Below, piece after piece: positions 1 through 7,774 of a DNA stretch of 12,813 nucleotides (its first letter is position 1; each line of letters starts with the position of its first letter). Position numbers and translations under genes: made by a program. A model generated the notes under the pieces. The model was not told the origin of the DNA, searched no databases, and worked only from the letters and a program-made list of their open reading frames with translations. The stretch comes from Physocladia obscura (taxonomy: Eukaryota > Chytridiomycota > Chytridiomycetes > Chytridiales > Chytriomycetaceae): assembly GCA_027596945.1 (NCBI GenBank), contig JADGJH010000962.1, positions 1 to 12,813 on the forward strand, written 5' to 3'.

Positions 1-141
1 AATTTTTCTTGTTTTGGAAAAACATGGAAACTGAAAGAAAACTGCCATGTTGGCATTTCAAATGTAAAACTGTGCAGAAAAACACATAAAAGGACTTTAT
101 TTCTCTTTGTTTTTAAAAAAAGCTTTTAAGAATAAACTTAG

Positions 142-513
142 AAGTCTAAATTAAACCCTCTGACAACTGGAAACTTATCAGAATTGAATGAGAGTGATTT
201 TGAGAAGCTGTCAGTGATTGAAATAAAACATTCATTATTAGATAAAATAAAACAATTAATGAATGGAAATGAATACTTTGAGACTGACAGTGAGTTGTTC
301 TTGGTTGATGGTAGTTTGGTCTATTATCTAAGAAAGAAGAGCAGCGGTGATAATAAAAAGAGAATTCAGCAAATCAAACATGACTTGATGAAGGGAGACA
401 CCAACCTCTGCAAAGAAATCCATCACAACCAGCCAGTTATCCAAAAGAGACTCTATCATCAATTGAAGAAGAAAATTGATGATGAAAAGATTGTTGAAAT
501 AAAGAGACATTAA
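142..513 (+). CDS. Small unrecognised open frame, possibly the last exon of a spliced or element-borne gene
   Basis: The frame is open from just after a TAG at 139-141 to TAA at 511-513. It has no ATG until 259; a TTG lies at 184. The peptide is hydrophilic and Lys/Glu/Asp-rich (for example FETDSELFLVDGSLVYYL, then KKKIDDEKIVEIKRH), with no domain I recognise and no membrane segment. The same frame is also open from the window edge to TAA 127-129, followed by a pyrimidine-rich stretch. CAG at 179-181 could be a splice acceptor, so this may be a terminal exon. It converges on the zinc-finger frame on the other strand, and both stops lie in TTAA 510-513. Because it sits beside broken helicase and zinc-finger frames, I infer it belongs to the same decayed element. 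It could also be a chance frame in AT-rich DNA. Confidence 0.3.
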   Translation, partial: KSKLNPLTTGNLSELNESDFEKLSVIEIKHSLLDKIKQLMNGNEYFETDSELFLVDGSLVYYLRKKSSGDNKKRIQQIKHDLMKGDTNLCKEIHHNQPVIQKRLYHQLKKKIDDEKIVEIKRH

Positions 514-1313
514 TCATTGTCAGAGTCAGAGAATGCTGGCAGTGGTCCTCTATCCTGAGCAAACATGTGACCAAGAAATTTGTGGATGTTGTTTTTGTTT
601 CCTTGATTGTTGTGTTTTGTGTTTACGTAAACAACATCACAAGTCTCTAATTCTATAAACACTGGTTCTGATGGATTAGATGAACAGTTCATGTGCACTG
701 AAGTCTCTGATATTGTTCCGTTTGAAATAGTTTTTATTGTTGTTATGGTGATTGTGGTCTGGAGTTTAGTCAGAGACAATGGACAAACAACCCACTTACT
801 GCATTCATTCTTGTAAACCAGCACAACTGTCTCGTGTGTTGTAAGTACTCCATCAGTAGGTCTGTCATTCAAATCCAGCTTAAAGCCTTGTTTTTCTGCA
901 TCCCATCCACATAATTCCATCTGAGACATGTTTCTTTCAATTGTTTGAGTCTTGCATCTTGTTTCAAAGTGACTCTGCATAGTCTTTCTTGAAATCACCT
1001 TACATTGACACATGAAGCATTTGTGTTTCTTGTAGTTGCAGTCTTGAACATGTTCATCAAGATTCCACTTCAATACTTGCATTTTACAGTTTTCATTGGT
1101 GCATGATTCTAAAAAGGGTATCAACATAACTTGCAACTGTTTATTATGAAATAATGATTCAGTCTTACATTGCGGGCACTTTTGACCCATTCTATGGCAA
1201 CATTTAATGCAAACAAAGTGTGGGTTTGACCCATCAGGAATACCAAGATGCTTCAAAAGCTCTTGTCTCTTTACAAAAGTATGTTTCAAACTAAAGTCAT
1301 CAGAACAGCCCTT
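510..1313 (-). pseudogene. RING/TRAF(SIAH)-like zinc-finger frame, 5' part broken
   Basis: The frame is open from codon 1313-1311, directly after an in-frame TGA (1316-1314), to TAA 512-510. It has no ATG near its start; the first plausible initiator is TTG at 1289. Numbering from that TTG, H24-x2-C27-x2-C30-x7-C38-x2-C41 matches the second half of a RING finger. C63-x4-C68-x11-H80-x3-C84 and C91-x2-C94-x12-H107-x4-C112 match TRAF/SIAH-type zinc fingers. The first Cys pair of the RING is not visible upstream. The remaining ~140 residues are Thr/Asn-rich and end in an acidic tail (SDSDND); I do not recognise them. RING/TRAF combinations usually occur in ubiquitin ligases. Upstream, the same frame is open from 1448 to 1317 as a Lys/Glu-rich linker that overlaps the end of the helicase frame. 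A helicase-linker-zinc-finger polypeptide broken by a frameshift and a nonsense codon is therefore likely. Confidence 0.45.
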
Positions 1314-1426
1314 TCAAATAATGTAGTTGATTACTTGAACAGCCTCGATTCTCTTTTGTTTGAGTTCATCTTTCAAGTCTTGCTTTCTCTTCTTCTGTTT
1401 CATTCTGTCAAAATCAGTCTCCTTTG

Positions 1427-2071
1427 TTACTTTATATTTTTCCCATTGTCAATTATATTAATGTATTCCTTTTTAGTTGTTTGACTTATTGCTGTGTATT
1501 GCATATCTTTGGCCATTCTACTCCATTCATGGATTGTGAAAGGCTCCTTTATTGAATCACCTTGCACTTGATGGACTGTCAAACAGTAGTTAACCCAGAA
1601 ATACAACTGAAATTGCTCAACAGTAATCTCAATCTTGTCCTTGGTCACTGTATCTTCCGACAACGACAGTGGCTCAATCTTTATGACTACAAATGTTGCA
1701 CTGTTGACAAGTCCAAGCTTCTTGTAGTTTCTATTCGAAATAACAGGAGTGCCAACCAATAATAGAACATCTTGTGCGTTTGGGTCATCTTTATTTGCTT
1801 CTATTTTAATCACTTTCTTTTTCTTTAGTTTATCTTGCTGCATCATGAGTTCATTGATTTGTTTACGCTTCGCATGAGTGTATGCATTGGCAATGTGTGA
1901 TTACAACACTTTGTGCTCCTTTTCATTTCTTGGAAGCTTGATTTGGTTTGCAACAGTTCTACTTATTTTCTTACAAGGGATGAACAGCCCTTTGTGTGTC
2001 AGGGCATAATTATTTGACTCAAATAGCTGTATGCTTTGGTAAAAAAGACGTACACTTTCCAACGAGAACAT
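1427..2071 (-). pseudogene. C-terminal fragment of a superfamily 1 helicase (mobile-element/large-DNA-virus type)
   Basis: One frame runs from ATG 2071-2069 to TAA 1429-1427 with an internal TAA at 1903-1901. Below the stop, an ATG at 1846 begins a 139-residue open segment. It contains a GTPVISNRN...GLVNSATF stretch like the segment before motif V, then the motif V-like YCLTVHQVQGDSI. The motif VI-like YTAISQTTKKEYINI follows, with IHEWSRM between them. Spacing and wording match SF1 (Pif1/RecD-like) helicases known from large DNA viruses and fungal mobile elements. The Walker A and DExx motifs are absent because the frame closes at 2107-2105, so the copy is truncated. Motif VI has Gln where the arginine finger (AISR) is expected. 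The reading appears to slip near 1427-1448 into the zinc-finger frame. It is surely non-functional as read. The helicase assignment is fairly secure; the element class is inferred. Confidence 0.6.
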
Positions 2072-2363
2072 GTTTAGTATTATGAAATAAATAAGTTTTT
2101 GAAATTAAATTCAGTTTTTTTTTCTGGCTGGACTTTTTGTTCTAAATATCGCGATTTTTAGAAAGTAAAAATCCTAACAATATGCCATTTGACTCAAGTC
2201 ATGATGCCTTGCGAAATGGGTGAGAGGAGTACTCAATCTCAAATCTGAAGGAAAAAAAAATACAGCCATCCGGACTTTTTAAACAAGATTTGAACAAGAA
2301 AATTTGGCAAATAAAACAGCCAAGCTCAATGAAACAATCTTTAAAAAGGGGAAAGATTCTCAA
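2072..2363. other. AT-rich spacer, no gene seen
   Basis: The stretch is AT-rich with homopolymer T and A runs. I see no long open frame, RNA gene or repeat in it. The helicase frame has stopped by 2107 and the next gene ends at about 2364, so the left boundary of the element could lie here, but I could not identify a terminal repeat. Confidence 0.4.
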
Positions 2364-3179
2364 TTATCTTTTTTTGGTCAGTTTTGGAAAGAAAAATTCT
2401 GACCAGAGAGATATTGAATGAAATTTTGTGAGTAAAATGCAAAATATTTTTACTAAACATTCTAACATAAAATCTCCAAACCCACTGACAGAATATGTCA
2501 AATACACTCCATAAGTCAAGTGCTCTCCATCCTTGGCAGCACTCCCACCACCGAAATAGTTTCGGAACAAACGTCGACCAATGGGCAATTTCAATTCAAG
2601 TGCAAGAATCTGCTGAATTTTTTTCTCCAAGGTAGCCATATTGACCCAATTACGTTGCTCGTACAGCATCTTTCTTTGAAATCCGGCTGCCCAAAGTTGT
2701 GAGGCTGTGATGACGGAACCATCAGATTTTGTCAAGATTGGACGAGAAGCCTTTTGCGACACGAGAGTTCCACGAGAAGTAGATTCATACGAGCCACCGC
2801 GTTGAGTGAGAAAAGCCGTAGATTCTTGTTCATGGCGATACCTAGCAGCAAAACAAGGGTAGATGCAGGCACTTGGATATGCAAGAATTGGAGAAATCTG
2901 TTCGTTCACAATGATGCAAAATTGGGCAGCATCCTCAGCATCCGTCCAAGTGGGTTCGATGGCATCATTAGAAGCCGCAAGAGTCTCCAATTCCTGTCTC
3001 TTCATGTTGCGAAGAGCTACAGATGGCTGTATTTGAAACAGTCAGAAAGAAGCAAACACAGAACAATCAAAGAATCTTACACCTTTCTCATAACATTGGG
3101 CATCACAATACTTCTTTCCATCAATCTCTACATGTCCGATTCCAAGCGCTTTTCGACAAGACAAAATTGAACATGCCAT
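2364..3179 (-). CDS. Unrecognised two-exon gene with an N-terminal Cys motif
   Basis: Exon 1 is 3179-3081 (33 codons) and exon 2 is 3026-2364, giving 253 residues. The 54-nt intron 3080-3027 has GTAAGA and ATACAG ends in phase 0. The start is ATG 3179, which opens MACSILSCRKALG. Exon 1 carries C3-x4-C8-x16-C25-x3-C29 with IDGKKYCDAQCYEKG, reminiscent of one half of a LIM zinc finger, but with unusual spacing and no partner half. Exon 2 is neither clearly membrane-bound nor low-complexity and contains SVITASQLWAAGF and LEKKIQQILALELKLPIG; I do not recognise it. The last ~30 codons look like intron or UTR read-through. A 55-nt intron at 2453-2399 (GTAAAA...GGTCAG) would instead end the protein at a TGA 2380-2378. 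No AATAAA is seen just downstream. The gene is oriented like XRN2, about 570 bp beyond the XRN2 polyadenylation signal. Confidence 0.5.
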
Positions 3180-3248
3180 ACCATTCACTTTGTCAGTTTT
3201 CTAATTCAAAAAGGTTACGTAGGTGCCCCAAATGAATAACATGATGGG

Positions 3249-3256
3249 TATATAAA
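3249..3256 (-). promoter_or_regulatory. TATA-like element upstream of the two-exon gene
   Basis: TATATAAA is read on the plus strand and TTTATATA on the minus strand. It lies about 70 nt upstream of the minus-strand ATG at 3179, a reasonable TATA-to-start distance with a short leader. The motif works in either direction, so it could also serve a plus-strand transcript that would begin near the 3288-3325 hairpin. No transcript evidence is available. Confidence 0.35.
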
Positions 3257-3287
3257 GGGAGGATTATGGGGTTCAGTTCAATAAAAA

Positions 3288-3325
3288 TAGGAGAACACGA
3301 CCCGGCTGAGGGTCGTGTTCTCCTA
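3288..3325. repeat. Perfect inverted repeat, 16-bp arms and 6-nt loop
   Basis: The left arm TAGGAGAACACGACCC (3288-3303) is followed by the loop GGCTGA and the exact reverse complement (3310-3325). It is G+C-rich compared with the flanks and would form a very stable hairpin in DNA or RNA. It lies between the two-exon gene and the XRN2 3' end, next to the TATA-like site. It could be a foldback or terminal-repeat scar, a protein-binding palindrome, or the head of a structured RNA; the sequence does not decide. Confidence 0.8.
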
Positions 3326-3753
3326 CAATCGCAGTCAATTCAAAATTTTATTAGAGAAGCTCCACAGAAAAGTGTGTGTGGGCGGATGTGTGGGGGTAAA
3401 GCTTACAACGAAACCCCACGCAAACACCCTCTACAAAGAGAGCTCCGTTGAATTCATAACCTTATTACACCTTCTTCACATTGTATCCATTTTTAATCAA
3501 TCAAGCCAATGTTTTCCAAGATATATTTGAATAAACAAGATAGTGTAGTATATCTGTTTCTTTTTTTTCTTCTTCAAAAATAAAAACTGCATTCTGTTCT
3601 TTTTGAATTTTTACATTGTATGTGGAAGTATGGAAGCCCAGTCTTTTTTTTTTTTTGTAGTATAATTTTATGTTAGAAGTCCAAAATTGATTCAAAAGTG
3701 CGCAGGAACAGAGTTTTAAACTAGGCTGCTTCAATGGCCAAAAGACCACTCAC
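3326..3753. other. Intergenic stretch between the hairpin and the XRN2 3' end
   Basis: Two short plus-strand frames here (up to about 70 codons) show no domain, no coding-like composition and no plausible context. The stretch includes T-rich and A-rich runs near 3560-3660. Nothing else is seen. Confidence 0.4.
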
Positions 3754-3759
3754 TTTATT
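3754..3759 (-). terminator. Polyadenylation signal of the XRN2 gene
   Basis: AATAAA is read on the minus strand (TTTATT on plus), about 55 nt beyond the XRN2 stop codon at 3814-3812. This is a normal distance for a short 3' UTR. Confidence 0.6.
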
Positions 3760-3811
3760 AAACACCTTCAGAGAGTAAAATAATACCGAAAAAAAAAAGT
3801 ATTGAATTGAA

Positions 3812-6800
3812 TCATCTTGAGCCGCCATATGATTCACTACCCCTTCCTCTCGCAGAACCGCGAGCTTGACTTGACCCGCCCCGTGTGTTTGCCGACCCAT
3901 TTGCAACATTCCGATTCCAGGCCAGATTGGGCGGTGGCCTTTGCGGAAGCGAGTGTTGCAATTGCTGCCATGGATCAGCAGTGTTTCCGTACAGATTTGC
4001 ACCATAAGATGATGGTGCTGGATATCCTGTTGGAGGATAGCCAGCTGGACGCGGAGGAGGAGCATGCGGTTGCACCGGACGATATGTTGCCGCTGAAACT
4101 ACCCGCGGAATTTGGGTTGCAGCACCATTTGACCCATATGTTGATGATGGTGTATATCCTCCACTGTTTGTTGTCCAATGCGATTTGGAAGGTTGATTAA
4201 CTTGATATCCACCTCTATAGTCATTGCTGTTATCGTTCCCACTTTCTCTCCGTGAGTCATCATGACGATTTCCATGATATTGATCAGGCCGATTGATTGA
4301 ACGCCGATCGTCATATTGTCTTGCCCCACCGCCATTTCCATTATATCCACTTTTTCCATTACCACTATTAGCGCCATTTTGACCGTAATTATTACTGTAA
4401 GAGGACACCGCTCCACTGTAGCCACCACCTCCCATATATGGTAAAGACCCGCCACCAGTTCCATGTGCAATAAATCTGGCAGCGGAATCTCCACCGCCCC
4501 TACCACCACGGTTTCCAAACCCACCTCGTCCACCACGTCCTCCCCGTCCACCTCGCCCACCAACACCTCCGCCCATTTTAACCCACAAAATATCATCATG
4601 CGTTAACACGGTTGGCGGCATTTTAAGTCCTTTCAACAGTGCACTAGGGAACTTTCCACTTGCAGGAACATTTGGCATAACAAAGACACTGCTGATTGCG
4701 CGTGTGTCGTGCAAGTCTTCTAAAATTTCGGCCTGGCTCTCGAGCGGATTGTAGAACGTCATGCCCGGGATAGTTACGTTCGAGTCCGGCAGTAAAAAAC
4801 CGAGCATCTGCGCACTATTTTTTGGGTCAATCGGAACAGGTGATTTTGGTTGTTTTGCATAAATGTCACATATGTCTTCATAGAGTTGATTGCCTTCCCG
4901 CACAAAAACAATTTCTTGACCGCGTGAGTTGCGCAGTTTTTCTTCCTCTGACAAATGCTCATACAGTGGCTGCATAGCATTTAACAGACGCCTTTCTTCA
5001 ATGAAGGGAAGAAGAGCGACGCCTGTACAAAATATTAAAATAAACAGTTTAAAAAAGTGACAGATTACAGGAAGAAACCCAATACCTTGCCAAGCATACT
5101 TTTTGCCATTCAGGTCGAGGGGAAATTCGATTGGATAAAAGTCAATGATCGGACTATCTTCATCAAGCATCAATTTGTGAAATACTTCAGGAATGTGTTG
5201 GCGAGATGCGGCAGGAAAAACTCCCATGAGTTGCTCGATCGGATTGAATGGAGTCCCAAGTTCGAATTCAATGTTGAGAGTTGAAATAAAATCAAAATCG
5301 CTTGCAAACGGTGAATAATGGTATGGAAAATACCACTTCCAGCTTTGACAGCCTTGATAGTAGTATTTCAGGACCCAACAAAAACCTTCCACGTACGATT
5401 TAACAACTCTAAAATTAAATAAAAATACAATTGGAAATTCCAGCATATATTAATAAATGGAAAATAAACTTACTCGCGAATGAAAACCTTATCCCCTTCG
5501 TCAACATGAAACTTTTTTTCATAATATCTCTTCTTCCAACCAGTCTCCCATAAACGAACATTGTCCTCTGGTTCAGCATCGTCATCATCATCCACAGGTT
5601 TTTTAATCGTTGGTGCTGGTTCAGAAACAACCAACGTGTCAACAACATCATCATCAACGCCAGCTGTATCTCCTTCTTCCATAACTTCTTCATCGTCTGA
5701 AACTACTGTGGCATTATTCTCTTCCACAACAATTTTTTTTAACTGCCCAGTCGCAACTTCGTCCGCTTTCCTTTTTACACCAAACGAAAACGACTGCTGC
5801 CGAATTTCTTGATCCTTTTTCAAACACGCCTTTAAAGCCTCTGCAGCCGCTTTATTAGCTGTGTTCTTATCCACAGGACCACCGCTCAAAACTGGAAAGC
5901 TTTGCACAGCGCTCATATCAAATGCGGCCGCAATTCTATCCCGCTCCCTGTTTTTTGAAACCTCAAATCCTGCTGCATTTACTCTTGCCCCAGCAGTTTG
6001 TTCACGTGCCTTACGCTCCGCTTTTCGCTGGATCCGCATCTTCCGCCGCCGTTCTTCTTCGTTGCGCCGCATTACAAAAACATCATCTTCAACACGTCCA
6101 AGCTCCATAAGAAGAACTTGAGCGCGAGAGAGATCAATATCACCACTGTCGGTGATGTATCCACCGAAAGAGTGGATGTTGCGCTTCCAAATGTCGATAA
6201 GCGTGTCAATCGCGCCTTCGCGTATCTCAAGAGACGGAATATGTGGCAAGAAATCGTTTCCAACAAAGAAACACAGAAACACCCAGTCGTCAATAGCGCG
6301 TTCGAGATCCCATGGGAATGGAGTATTATGGACGTGCATTTCTGCGGCGAGATATTCACGAAGGATTGAAACGTGTAAAAATACGTAGGGTTTTTCAGCA
6401 TATGCCCCCTTTTCGTCATGGTCACCATTCTTTTCCTTCTTTTTGCCTGTTTACAAATGAAATAATTTTAAGTTAAAAAACTGTTAGCCATCAAAGAATT
6501 CTATTTAATGTAGCCTACCAGTGCATTCGCTGGCTTGGTGACCAGATTGTCCACAAATGAAGCAGCCTTTATTGGTGCCACCATTTTGCCCTGAAAATAC
6601 ATCCTCTCTCAAAATTTTGAAATGCGGCTCATGCGTGGTCAACCCGAGCATAATCAAGTCAGCATCTAGTCCATACAAAACATGGCTAGTATTGGGGTCG
6701 TAGTCCTTTTGTACTCGTTCTCTACGGATGAAATCCATAATTTTATGCTCTCCTTCGCCTGGAACGGAAGCATCTGAAAGGATGATTTTAAGCTGTTCAT

Positions 6801-7774
6801 GGAAATCGCAGTTACACGGACAAAAAATAATAAAGTAGGATATAATGAATGTATAGGCATGGGAAAAAATAATCGCATTTGCATCACGATTTTGTTCAGG
6901 AAATGAAAGGAAAGGATAATAATCAAAAGTAACAATCGAGTATTTACAAGATACCAGATTATTTTATTAGAAGAATAAAAATATTCGATTTTTTGATTTA
7001 GTTGATTCAGGTTTTGTCAGGCGCGTATCATAATTTTAATACAAAGAGAAAAGCAAGAGACAATCTCCATCAGAACCCTCAAATTAATAAATGGAAGATA
7101 AATCTTACATCTTTCCAGGCATGCTCTTTATTAAGCCTGTTACTAATATAGTATCGTAATGCAACCGCCAAATTTGCCATGAACGGAGTTCCAGGTGTTA
7201 TACAATTTGAGTCGAATGCAGCCTTCTTTCCGCCTTCGACAGGCATTGGGCCGTGTTTCGCTTCCCATTCGATTCTGAGTTGTTCCTCTTCAGCAAATTT
7301 TTCGTTTGCTTCTTGAGACGCTCGAAAACGGCGTGAGCGTTGTTGATTCATTTTCGCCCGAGGAGCAACGCCATCTAGCTAATTGGGTAAGCAAATGAAT
7401 GTGTACATATAAAATAAGTACCAATAGCCATATACAAGACTTTACGTGGACGAACTATATTTAAAATACGGTCCATGTACGTAAATATGGCGACCATCAT
7501 CTCGTCCTCCGAGTTTGGCGGCGGGCGATCTTCTGGATGACAACATGGATGGATAATACCATTCATATCCAAGTCTAGTTGTTCGCCGATAGTGAGTTTA
7601 TGACGGTATCTAATACAAAAACAAAAACGCACACAGGTTGTCCGTTTCGCCATTGGGATTTTGCGTAGCTGGTTCTTCGCCAGGTAACGCCTCGTTGTGC
7701 GGATCCTCGATGCATTGCGTTACAACTTTTGGATACTTTTGCGTCATCCACCGGAAGAGGGACGGGATTCCCAT
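3812..7774 (-). CDS. XRN2: XRN2/RAT1-type nuclear 5'-3' exoribonuclease, seven exons
   Basis: Exons are 7774-7633, 7574-7422, 7374-7109, 6792-6519, 6446-5474, 5408-5086 and 5022-3812: 3342 nt, 1113 residues plus TGA. All six introns are GT-AG (58, 47, 316, 72, 65, 63 nt) and all junctions keep frame. The start is [15 protein letters not shown]. Family motifs follow in order: [13 protein letters not shown] (D50), [12 protein letters not shown] (D99), the phosphate-pocket K106/Q110/R113/R114 in [25 protein letters not shown] (E200, E202), [10 protein letters not shown] (D230, D232) and [10 protein letters not shown] (D343). The conserved C-terminal core begins with PEDNVRLWE. The knuckle C264-x2-C267-x4-H272-x4-C277 marks XRN2/RAT1 rather than XRN1. 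Known role: digestion of 5'-monophosphate RNA in the nucleus, rRNA and snoRNA trimming, and torpedo termination of RNA polymerase II. At 1113 residues it is longer than typical homologues (about 900-1000) because of a tail of roughly 250 residues starting with an RGG block (861-888) and then rich in Asn, Gly, Pro and Tyr. All the metal-site acidic residues I could check are present. Confidence 0.95.
5023..5085 (-). other. XRN2 intron 6, in frame and without stop
   Basis: The donor GTATTG follows CAA G and the acceptor TACAG precedes GC GTC, restoring the family motif YAWQGVALLPF. The intron is 63 nt, divisible by three, and has no in-frame stop, so retention would insert 21 mostly hydrophobic residues without breaking the protein. 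Comparison with the family shows the insert is not part of the normal enzyme. Confidence 0.85.
6793..7108 (-). other. XRN2 intron 3, unusually long (316 nt)
   Basis: It starts GTAAGA after AAA GAT and ends GAACAG before CTT AAA ATC, joining HAWKD to LKIILSDAS as the family requires. The other five introns are 47-72 nt. It contains a weak C-box-like CTGATGG (7073-7067) and CCTGA (7021-7017), flanked by GGTT/AACC. That is only a hint of a C/D snoRNA, since the boxes deviate from consensus. Confidence 0.8.

Noticed and set aside
1427..2071. Helitron Rep/helicase
   Set aside because: The motif V-VI wording (TVHQVQG, IHEWSRM, KKEYINI) does not match Helitron Pif1-type helicases, and no Rep domain or 3' CTRR end was seen.
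3266..3530. Short plus-strand frames after the TATA-like site
   Set aside because: They run through the perfect hairpin and have no coding character.
3817..4200. 127-codon plus-strand frame opposite the XRN2 tail
   Set aside because: It is antisense to the low-complexity Asn/Gly/Pro tail of XRN2, has no domain, and its composition is dictated by the opposite strand.
4099..4599. 166-codon minus-strand frame within the RGG region
   Set aside because: It is the shifted frame of the XRN2 RGG/Gly-rich coding region, with Val/Met/Ile bias typical of a frame shadow.
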